This document shows, one piece after another, positions 26,724-36,055 of a DNA stretch of 64,000 bases (its first letter is position 1; every line of letters starts with the position of its first letter). Below the pieces are notes generated by a model. That model worked only from the letters and a program-made list of their open reading frames with translations, was not told the origin of the DNA and made no database searches. Source of the DNA: Lagopus muta (taxonomy: Eukaryota; Chordata; Aves; Galliformes; Phasianidae); NCBI RefSeq assembly GCF_023343835.1, contig NC_064437.1:41875967-41939966 (forward strand). The letters are read 5' to 3'. A program made the translations under genes and the position numbers.

Positions 26724-28759
26724 CATCCACAGGCTGCACAGGGACAGAAAAACAGGGTTGAGGGGAGGGAGGGAGAATGGTAAAGGGAGAGGAATTTTTT
26801 CAGCTGCCCCGCACGGCAAGGGGAGGCCCATTTCCGAAGAAACACGAACCCTGCCCTTCCCGTGCTCTCCAATTTCCTTCCCGCTCTCCTTATGGGCTTT
26901 CTTCCCCCCTTGTCCTCCAGGCAGGGTCCAGCCCCACCGTGGCTGAATTCCCAGCACGGCTTCTCTGCCATCAGGGCTGGGAAGAGGAGAAAAGGAGAAA
27001 CCCTGGAGCCAGCCCCCAAAATGTGATGAGTCAGCAGATGGCACTGCAGAGTGACCTGCAGCTTCCCGTCCCGGCAGGACAGCCATTAGCCTCCTGTGCC
27101 CCAGCGCGCTCCGCGAGCATGGAAAATGCTTGAAGAGCAGAGAAATACAGCTAAGTGCTCCAGCTCTCCGTGATTTCCTCCCAGGCTCATTCCCAGCACG
27201 CTGCATTTGTTGTTGCACACCGGGATCGCAGCCGGCTTTCCTGTGCACATATAGAGGCACATACATGTGCATGCCAACATGTGTGTGCTCATGCATGCAC
27301 ATCCTCAAGCGTGAACATGCATGTGCCTGCAGACATGTGCCTGCATGCATACAGAGGACTCCAAAGGGGAGCAGAGGACAGCCAGGAGCATCCCGCCACG
27401 CTCGGCCGCCCCAGGACAATGCTGTGCCTGTTCTTCCTGTTAAGCCCAGGAAGAAAAAGGCGCTTTTCTTGCTTCTGTAGCAAACGCACAGCACTGGGGC
27501 TCGGCTGCATGGACACAAATGTGCTGGGAGCTGCGCACTGATGTGTAACCAGCACCCCAACCCACAGATGCTTCTGCAGTCTGCTCGGCTGCCTTGCAAA
27601 CAGGCTTTGTCACCAAGACCGGATTTTTGGCCGCCTTGTAAAAAGCCACTTCTTTCCTCTAAACCAAAATAAATAAATCCCATTGCTTGTTTGCTACTTG
27701 CAAACCATACAGCCCTTCTCCACCAAAAGAAGAGCAGCGCTCCCACTCACTCTGACCTCGCCCCACTGTTTCCCACCGTGTCAGCCCCCACATATGGGTC
27801 CAACCCCCACGGCACGGGGAGCTGGCAGGGGCCCAAGGCCAGCACTAACAATAGCCTAAATATAGCGGGTGGGCCCAGCTGCAGGATGCATCTGCCACGG
27901 TGGGAGGAAGCGTGCACTTGCCCTGGCTGCCTCATTGTCAGCGGGAAGAGCGAGGACAAACAAACCACTGCTGCACCCCCCAGCACTGCACTTCAGTTAT
28001 GTATTTTAAAATATAGAGATTTTTTAATGTTTTCAGCAGGGAAGCACCTCACTGATCCTGGGCGTCCCACCCAGGTTTTACACTGTCTATAGCAGAACTA
28101 GTGCCACGGCCACTCGTCCTCTGTGAGCACAATAAGGCCTCTCCCTGGGAGAAACCCCCAAATTACACCCTTCCCTGCAAGCTGCTCGTTTACAGCTTCC
28201 TAAATTAGGACGGCTATGCCATTACCAAAGGCACCGCACTGCTGGGGGAAAGCTTTGTGCCAAGCAAGCCATGGCCCTGAATTGCCCCAAAACCGGGGAT
28301 TTAACCCCAAAATGGGAAACGTGCAGTGCTCTCCGGAGGGTCGTGGGGGTGGGCAGGAAGCACCGCCGGATGGAGCGGGGAGCACGCGGCATCACCGGAG
28401 GGAGGAAGTGATGGAGCGTGGTGCTGCCCCTGCTCTCTCATCCCTTTCTCCAAAAGCAAAAATACCCTGGGGGGGGGGGAGAAAAAAAAAAAAAAAAACA
28501 CAAAAACACAAAAAACAAAAAACGAAGAGATGGGACAGCACACCCTCTCCGATGCAAGGGGGGAGCAAGCTGGGTTTAGAGCGGTCAGGAAGAAAGCACC
28601 GGGAGGCACACTGAGTGGCTTAAAATACGTGTTTAAAAGTTGGAAAAGGGGAAGGAATCAAGGCCATGCTCCTTTCGGGTTGCAAACTGGAGCTGAGCCC
28701 GATGACCGTAAGGGTCCCTTCCTACGGGGTCCCCCCGCAGCAGACTGCGCCGGAAGGAA

Positions 28760-29390
28760 GCGGCTCGCTTCAGCGCAAAGAAAGCTCAAAGAAAAGGTGA
28801 GAAATACCACCGCGGGGCGTCGGAAACGCAGCGCTCGCCCGGAGCTGCTCGGCTCCCAAACCCACCGAAACCAGCCGAGCCCACAGCGCTTCGCAGCGGT
28901 TCCCAGAAAGCTCGGAGCGGCACCCCGCGGGATAACGACGCGAGAGCAGCCCCGCAGCACTGCAGGACGTGGCCAGGACTCTCGCCCCGTCATTTTGCCC
29001 CGCGCACGGCAAGGGCAGCACGGGGCTCCCGGACTGCGGTTCCCCCGGGAGAGCGACCGAGGGATGCAGACCCGAGCATCCCCGCAGCCCCCCCGCCCCG
29101 CCCTCCCAGCGCGGTACCTGGTGGCTCCGTGCGGCTCAGCGCTGCCGCGGGCGGCTCCGGGCCGGCCCCATCGGGGCTACGGGGCCCGGGCTGGCGGAGC
29201 AGCCCCACGGCCGCCCACCACCTGCGTCCGCGCGTCCCTCCGGCCGTCGGTCCGGGTGCGGGGCGGGGCGGCGGGACGGGTTTAAGCGGCCCCGCTGCGG
29301 TCCGGCTCCGCCCGCTGCCGCCCGGCTCCGCCCGCGTCCCGCCGTGGCACCGCCCCGCTCCCGAGGGCTGAGCCTGGGGCTGGGGGCGGG
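28760..29390 (-). promoter_or_regulatory. PALD1: PALD1 CpG island with probable non-coding first exon
   Basis: A dense CpG island lies 2 to 2.6 kb upstream of the PALD1 start codon. A good minus-strand donor (exon ends GCCACCAG at 29118, followed by GTACCG) matches an acceptor just before the coding exon (CTGTGCAG, then CCTGTGGATG, near 26735). The inferred transcript therefore has an untranslated exon 1 ending at 29118 and an intron of about 2.4 kb. The transcription start is not visible. Confidence 0.6.
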
Positions 29391-29399
29391 TCTCACGCC

Positions 29400-30880
29400 G
29401 CGGCCCCCAGGACCCCAGGGAGCGTTCAGCCCGCAGCCCTTGGGGTCGGCACCTTTCCACTTTGGGACCCCACAGCTTACTGCAGCCCCTCGGGGTCTCC
29501 CTGGCACTTTGCCAGGGATCCAACCCGTTTCTCCTCGAGGTATCCCCCAGAGTGTAGGAGCACCCAGGCCCATTAGGGACCATTACCACACAGCAGTCCC
29601 TCGGTCACAGTTCCCATCCCTTGGGGATGCCCTGGTACATTGTCCCCCTATCACCCTACAGCCTCCTGCACATTCATTGGATTGAATTAGAGAGTCATAA
29701 AGGTCGGAAAAGACCTCAGATCACTCGCTTCTACTGAGCCACATCCCCATTCCCTCTCCCCAGGCACCCACCACCTCCTGCACCCATCCCACTCCAGCAT
29801 CACAGAGCCACCCAGCTGGCACATGTCCTCCCGGATGCCCCAGAACTGAGCTGTACATTTGTTTGTCCTTCCTCTGTAACCAGACAATCCACCTGAAGCA
29901 CATCGGCCCCACAGGGAGGACTCAGGAGCCTTCCCCATTAGAGACCTGAAATGCCCCGGCCGTGCAGCAGGCACCAACAGCACAGTGCATAAATATTTAC
30001 AGAAGCCCAACAGGCTGAGGGAAAAGGGAGAAGGAGCTGTCGGTGTCACCAGGAAGGAGGGAAAGGAATGTAAACGCAGCCCGGAGGCAGCCCGAAAATG
30101 GTAAAGGCTGGGGAGCAGGGTGTGCCAGCAGCCCCAACACTGTGGAGCACTGAGGGCTTCCCCTGCCTGCGGGAGCCTGAGCTTTGTGGGCCCCAGCAAC
30201 TCAGGTTTGCAGTCTGGCCTCTGCTCTGCAGCAGACTTCAGGCATCAGTTGGAAATGTGAACCCACAGCGATGCCATGCCCTGATGCTAAATGCATCTTC
30301 ACGCTGAGCTTGGGGCAAAAATGCATGTCACACCAGCTTGTGGAATGGCTGGGAATTTGCAGTTTACTCAAGTCACACTGCTACGTGGCACTGCTGCAAA
30401 CCTCTGGGTGAGATGGGGAACCCCAAAGCACCCCTCGCTCTCCTAAAGTTCAGAAAAGGAGGTGAAAAAGTGCATTGGCAGCTATCTGCCCTCTTTCCCT
30501 GCTCCAGGAAACCTTTTATCCTCCTCCAACGAGCTTTCCTTTCCTTGGCTGAACAGGGAGCCAGTGAAGGCCTCTGAAGCACCTTTCCACCACGTTTGTT
30601 CCAGCGTTACACCTGGTTTTGGAAGCCACCATCAGAAAAAGCACATTTTGAATCCTTCTGGAACAGCTTTTTGACACAGCGCCTCGTGGTCATGCCATCT
30701 GCCAGGATGTCCCCAGCGGGACTTTCCTTGGTAGCTCTCCAGCTACACATCCAGGAACCTCCATGCCCCGCAGATGCTTCTGCCCTGCAAACATCCTGCT
30801 TTAGAAGAGCAATCACCACGTGGATAAATGGGGCTAAGGCCAAAGAAACCCCACACGTGTCACTGTCGTAGAACCAAGAT
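29400..30880. other. Intergenic, PALD1 promoter to EIF4EBP2 3' end; no gene seen
   Basis: About 1.5 kb holding a short CR1 scrap at 29688-29740 and otherwise nothing recognisable. In human, NODAL lies between EIF4EBP2 and PALD1. No TGF-beta-type cysteine-knot exon is seen on either strand, and the gap leaves little room for one. Confidence 0.75.
29688..29740 (-). mobile_element. CR1 3'-end scrap
   Basis: TTAGAGAGTCATAAAGGTCG then GAAAAGACCTCAGATCACTC, matching a reversed CR1 end. Confidence 0.7.
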
Positions 30881-30881
30881 C

Positions 30882-30887
30882 TTTATT
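30882..30887 (-). promoter_or_regulatory. EIF4EBP2: EIF4EBP2 polyadenylation signal
   Basis: AATAAA on the minus strand about 950 bases past the stop codon. The intervening 3' UTR includes a short tandem array at 31066-31103 and an AT-rich stretch near 31257-31295. Confidence 0.7.
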
Positions 30888-31065
30888 GACCTCACTGTAA
30901 CAGCAACCACCGGTGGGAGCTCTCCTCCTCCCGTGCAGGAGACAGGAAAACCAAAAAACCCACCGACAACCCTGAACAGCAGAGAAGCTGCCCCAAGACG
31001 CTGGGCACTCCTTGCTTTTCAGCCAGAATCCCGTTTAAAACAAAACAAAAAGAGAAAAATAATCA

Positions 31066-31103
31066 GTAGAAAGTCGTAGAAACGTCGTAGAAAGCTGTAG
31101 AAA
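31066..31103. repeat. Short GTAGAAA-type tandem array in EIF4EBP2 3' UTR
   Basis: Four imperfect copies of GTAGAAA separated by CGT/CGTC/GCT. Small, and inside the inferred 3' UTR. Confidence 0.7.
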
Positions 31104-31832
31104 GTTCGCTTTGTCCTTGATTGTTTTTTTTCTTGGCTCGCAGAGCAGCTGTCCCACAAGGCACCGCGTGGCTGATGGCCATCACCTTCCCCACGCTACA
31201 CTGCGTCCCCCGGCTGCTCCGGGGCCGTGCCTGACCTCCGAGGGCCAGCATTTTAAGGAAAAATATATTTCTCTCTATATAACATATATATCTGTGTGTG
31301 TGTCACAAGCACTCAGCCGCACGCGCATCGTACTTCCACTCGCACTCGCTTGCTCACAGCGTCCCAAAAGCACCTGGCGATGAAGCCCACCCCAAACCCC
31401 ATGGCACAGATTGGGGTTTGAGGGAAGAGACGCTGCCGCTCAGCCTTCCCTTCTCCCCATATCGTGGTTGTCCCTCTTTTTAGTACCAAAAAGTGGAAAA
31501 CTGAGGGCTTTGTGCCACGTGTGGCCCCTTAGAAATTGGGAGCCCAGGTGCCAGAGGGGTCTAATCTGGACCCGAGAGTATGCACTGCACAGAGGTGCCG
31601 GCGCCTTCCCAGTGCCGTGGCTGCTGAAACTTCCCAGGGAAGGCCCAGGATGGGAGCCCAGCGGGCAGCACCTCCGTTTCCAGGCACTGTTCCTTAAGAC
31701 CAGTTAAGAGAAGGGGATGGAGCGGGGCAATGCGGCGAAAGACCCAAACGAAACGGGAGGGAAAAAACAAACAAAAAAACAACAACGGACCAATAAACGG
31801 GGCAATGGCGAAGGAGAGCAGCGAACGCCTGG

Positions 31833-32453
31833 TCAGATGTCCATCTCGAACTGCGCGTCGTCCCCTGCAAGAGACACCAAGAGAGGCACATGGGCATCCC
31901 ACTGCTCGGGGACGCCCGGGAGGGGCCGCCCGCTTACCGGCCGCTGGCTTGCCGTCCTGACTGCTGGGGCTGGTGGGCTCGGCCTTGGGCTCGTCGCTGG
32001 CCCCGGGGCTGGTGACGCCGGGGATGTCGGGCAGCTGGCACGGAGGGGTCTGCGCCATGGGCGAGTTGCGGCGCTCCAGCAGGAACTTACGGTCGTAGAT
32101 GATGCGGGTGCCTGCGGCGGGAGGGACGGGGGACGCGTCCGTGTCTCCTGGGCGCTCTCCCCCGCGGCGTGCCGCCCTTAGGGACCCCCGCCGACCCCGA
32201 ACCCCTCCGCCCGCAGCCTCACCCCCTCCGGGTGGCACGGCCTAGCCTCCCTCCGGGGCCCAGCCGCGGGGAGCGCTGAAATCCGGGGCGCAGTTTAGGG
32301 CTTCACGCTCTTACCTCCCGGCGTGGTGGAGAAGAGCGTGCCGCCGGGCGTGGTGCAGCAGCCGGGCGGCAGTGAAGCGGCGTCTCCGTGCGGCGCGGGG
32401 CGGGCAGGGATGGCGCGGCTCTGGCTGTGCTGGCGGCCGCCCGCCGACGCCAT
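31833..32453 (-). CDS. EIF4EBP2: EIF4EBP2, eIF4E-binding protein 2, complete, 3 exons, 114 aa
   Basis: Cap-dependent translation repressor that binds eIF4E and is released by mTORC1 phosphorylation. Exons (minus): 32453-32315, 32111-31938, 31864-31833. Visible motifs: RAIP motif (QSRAIPAR) near the N-terminus; phosphorylation loops CTTPGGT and STTPGGT (equivalents of T37/T46); eIF4E-binding YDRKFLL at 52-58; SPMAQTPP (S65/T70 region); and the mTOR TOS motif FEMDI as the last five residues. The family is normally about 118-120 aa. The core [21 protein letters not shown] and head-to-head LRRC20 indicate 4E-BP2 rather than 4E-BP1. Two differences stand out. The Asn-rich segment before the TOS motif of mammalian 4E-BP2 is replaced by a Pro/Ser/Glu-rich one with SDEP, and the residues before the first TTPGGT are PPGCC instead of PHDYC. 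Confidence 0.95.
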
Positions 32454-32819
32454 GGCCCCGCGCTATTGTCCCCGCGGGGCGGGGCCGCGCCATCCCCGCC
32501 CGCCGCCACACGTGGTCCAGCGGGGAGGAGGGCTCCCGGCTCCCGGCTCTCGCCCGGGGGACCCGGGTTCGGCTCCCGGCGCGGGGAGCGGAGCCACGTG
32601 GCTCGGTCCGCACGGTTTTATCTCGGACGGGAGGCCACCGGAGAGCCCTCGCCCTCCCCGCCGCCCCACGCGAAGCTCCGCTCCCGCGGAGCCCCGCGGA
32701 TCCCGCGGATCGCACCCCCCCCCGCCCGCCCCGGCAGAGCACATGTCCCAGCGCTTTATTTTTAGCAGCGGGGAACGCCGCCTCCGTCTCGCCCGCGGTG
32801 TCCCCCCCCGGCCGCCCCC
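32454..32819. promoter_or_regulatory. Divergent CpG-island promoter, EIF4EBP2 and LRRC20
   Basis: 366 bases separate the two start codons, which face away from each other; the island extends into both first exons (about 31900-33070). Visible motifs are two CACGTG E-boxes near 32508 and 32595 and a TTTATTTTTA stretch near 32755 close to the LRRC20 start. The same head-to-head arrangement exists in human, so a shared bidirectional promoter is well supported. No site-specific binding is shown. Confidence 0.75.
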
Positions 32820-35272
32820 ATGCAGAGAAGGATGGGCGAGGCGGTGGCCCGCGTGGCCAGGAGGGTGAACGAGACGGTGGAGAGCCAAGGCGACACGCTC
32901 GGTAAGGCCGCAGCCCCGGCGGGGTGCCGCGCCGCTCCGTCCCCGCACCACGCCGGGGTGCGGCGGGGCCCCGCCGTGCAGGAGGGCCGCGTGTTTGGCA
33001 GCCTGGGGCTGGGCGCTGTGCAGCTGCCCCCGCCGCTCACCCGCCTGTCCCCGCAGACCTGGCCGACTGTAAGCTGGTGGCTTTCCCCGCCGGCATCTAC
33101 AAGGCGGTGCGCAGCGTCACGCAGGGCATCCACCGCATCTCGCTGGCTAACAACGAGCTGAAGGCTCTCGGCGCACGCTTCGCCATCACCTTCAGCCAGC
33201 TGCGAGGTAAGCGCGGGCCAGACTGCCGTCACAGGACCGCTGAGGTTGGGAAAGCCTTCTCAGCTCACCCAGCCCACCGCCCACATCCCTCAGTGCCACA
33301 TCCCACGGCTCTGGAACGCAGTTGGTGGAGGGCAGCCGGCCCGTGACATGGGAGTTGGAGTGCAGTGATCTTTAAGATCCAAGCCAAGCCATCCTATGAT
33401 TGTATGACACTCCCCAGCACCTCGGGGTCTTTTGTGTAGTGAGGAGACAGGCTGTCAGCACACCAGCCTAGAGCAGATCTGTGTTACATACAGCTCCGCA
33501 CAGCAGCCCTGGCTGCTGGAGGAGTCCCCCGCCGGGAGCTTTGCTGCAGAGAATGGAGGATCAGCTTTGTTCCCCTTCCAGAACTCAACCTGGAGGGCAA
33601 CCTCCTGCACCGCCTGCCCCAGGAGCTGGGCTCCCTGCTGCACCTGCGCACCATCAACCTCGCCCACAACAAGTTCCGGCACTTCCCTGAGCCCCTGGCG
33701 GCTGCCCCTGCACTGGAGAACATCAACCTGGAAGGGAATGAGATCACAGGTGAGAGGGAGGGGGCTGGCGAGGAAAAGTGGTGGATGTGACCATCTCACC
33801 ACCCCTCGGGGCTCCTCCATTTAATGGCTAATGGATGTATGGTCCACTGGGTTACTGTAGAGCCTCCAAAGGCTGAGCTTTTTGTATGATTTATGAGCTT
33901 TTTTTTTTACATTTACCTCTTCTTCACTGTGCTCAACAGCAGAGTTAAGGAGAACCCATTAGCATGAGCATAGCCAGCACACATCTTCGTTCTCCTTGAT
34001 GGCCATGCAAGCTTTGAGCCCTCTGCTTGCTGCTGTGACTGGTAGAAGACCACCATCATCTCTGTCTTTGGAGATGATGCTGAAGCACCTGAAAGTTCAT
34101 CCTCATGCTGTTATCTAGCAGCATATCATGTCTTAGTGGTGTGGAGATGAAGGTTTGTCCACCTTTTATGACTCAGGACCCAGGTTGCACTACTCAGCTC
34201 CATAACAAACTGAGTATCTTGCTCTGGATAAAAGCATGGTAGCCTACAGAAGGTGATGGAGGTTGATTGGTGGCGGCTTTGCACACCAGTTTGTGGTGCT
34301 GCCATCCCAACCACACATAGTTCCTGGTTCTGCCCGTTCCCTTCTGCTGCACTGGAGACAAAACTGCTCTCAGGGCCAAACCAGGTTCAAGATATCTGCT
34401 GGAGGGGATCTCAGTCTTCTGGGAGGCGCTGAGCCACAGCTCAAGGCAGCGGGTGATGTTCTCTAGGGAAACAGGAGGATGAGCACATCGATTAGTGCCT
34501 GCCTGCAGCCCTAGGCTCCGGAAAGAGCCCTTCAGTGCTGCCAGCCACCCTTTCATCTCAAGGAGCTCTTAACCTGCAGAGTAGTGATGCATATATTAAC
34601 GTCAGGGCTCTTAACCCTTTCCCTGCTCCTTGCAGTGATACCACAGCATTATTTTTCATGCTAGGGGTGATGCCACCAGGCAGCTGCACACTCCCCGGTT
34701 GGACCATCATTGGTTTCCTCCGATGCCTGCTGGTTCCCCAGCAGCCTTTCATCCCAGCGAGCTGGATTTTTTCACTGTTATCATTATATTCTGATCAAAG
34801 AAAAATTACCGCTGGCTTTAATTATGAAAGAGGCTTCTTGCTTTCTTTCTTGCTGTGTTTTAATGCCTGTTTTATCCTTTCCACCCATTCTGCTTGGTAA
34901 AGCAGGACAAGGAGGGGGAGCAGCTGGCAGCAGGGTGCAGGCAGCTGTAAGCATGGGAACTGCTGCTGCTCCTTGCTGCCCATGCATATTGCCATGAGCA
35001 GCACCAGGCTTTGCAGCTTCATTTAACCTGTTCTATTTTTGGTTTTTTGTTGTTGTTGTTGTTTTTTAATAAAAACACCCTCCCCTTCACAAATCCTGTT
35101 CCTTTTGTTCCCCCTTGCAGAGGTGCCAACAGAGGCACTGGCCACCATGTCCTCACTGCGGAGCCTCAATCTGCGTGCCAACCCTGTGTGCCCTGCTGTA
35201 CGCCTTCTCGTCCAGCCCCTGGTCCCCTTTGAGCTGCTGCTGTCACCTGAGGGCAATGTCCCCACTGCCTGA
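32820..35272 (+). CDS. LRRC20: LRRC20, leucine-rich repeat protein 20, complete, 4 exons, 183 aa
   Basis: Small LRR protein of unknown biochemical role. Exons: 32820-32901, 33057-33206, 33582-33749, 35121-35272; all boundaries carry one leftover base and join cleanly to 184 codons, matching the human length of 184 aa. It begins MQRRMGEAVARVARRVNETV. LRR-type strands follow: CKLVAFPAGIYKAV, IHRISLANNELKAL, LELNLEGNLLHRLPQELGSL in the joined frame, LRTINLAHNKFRHFP, LENINLEGNEIT and LRSLNLRANPVCP. A second ATG (codon 5) is the position where conservation with mammals becomes strong, so either may initiate. ATTAAA at 35365-35370 is the likely polyadenylation signal. Intron 2 holds back-to-back CR1 scraps. 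Confidence 0.95.
33226..33410. mobile_element. Two CR1 scraps in opposite orientation, LRRC20 intron 2
   Basis: 33226-33310 reads as a reversed CR1 start (GACCGCTGAGGTTGGGAAAG, then the GTGCCACATCCCACGGCTCT block). 33350-33410 ends in CCATCCTATGATTGTATGAC, a forward CR1 terminus. Both are short and diverged. Confidence 0.65.
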
Positions 35273-35372
35273 CATGACCCTGCTGCCTGGTGCCTGGAGG
35301 AGTGCCCCCTGGCCCATGAGTTCCCCGTGGCTTCCAGCTGCTGGCACGATGTGCCCAATGCCTGATTAAATG

Positions 35373-36055
35373 TGTTATGTGCATTGTGTTCGCTGCATTG
35401 ATGGATTATTGGTTGCCAGCAATGGGCTGGAAGGAGCCCAAGTCCCCACACAGTCCCCGTGATCAGCACACGTGTGTACATGTGTTCAGGGTGGTGTCCC
35501 AGTGTCTCCCCATAGCTGCAAGGAGGGTGCCAAGGGACTGCGAGGATGTCACGGAGAGGATGCTGGGGGGCTCTGAACAGGATGCAGGGGGATCACAGCA
35601 TGGTGCTGCGGGGCATTAGGAGGACCTTTAGCTCCCAGGCACTGGAATGTAGGAGGGAAAGCTTTCCCTGCATCCTCTGCCAGGAGGAAGCATGCTGGGG
35701 GGTTCCCCCAAGGAGCCGTGGAATGCCCACGACCACGCAGGGCAGCATGACTTCTGGACTTGCCTTGCCCTACAGACCCAGGTGTGACATAGTGGGGGGG
35801 GCAAGGGGATCTGAGCAGCCAGGTGACCACCTCTGCAGCGCTGGGGGCGAGCAGAACTGCACCGGCTCCAGCCTCCAGCCGACTGAGCCGCCTGTGGGTA
35901 CCCCAGTATCCATGGAGATGGGAGGATGCTTTCCCCCCCTCCCCCCCTTTCCTTCGAGCCGCTGCCGCATCCGCAAGCAGTGGTGACGGCGGCACAGGAG
36001 CAATGCTCAGCGGCGGGGACCCCCGGCAGGAGGAAACCTCCTTCCCCACCTCCCG
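35373..36055. other. Intergenic, LRRC20 to NPFFR1
   Basis: No further gene seen. Moderately GC-rich with C homopolymers near 35933-35950. It should contain the NPFFR1 promoter and 5' leader, but I see no TATA box or CpG island that fixes the start. Confidence 0.6.

Noticed and set aside
26724-27746. Open frame extending 341 codons upstream of the PALD1 start
   Set aside because: The conserved MGTTAS myristoylation start and an acceptor at about 26735 place the ATG at 26723; the extension has no conservation to paladin.
28326-29285. 319-codon plus-strand frame over the PALD1 CpG island
   Set aside because: Arg/Pro/Ala-rich translation of a CpG island and a poly-G/poly-A run; no motifs.
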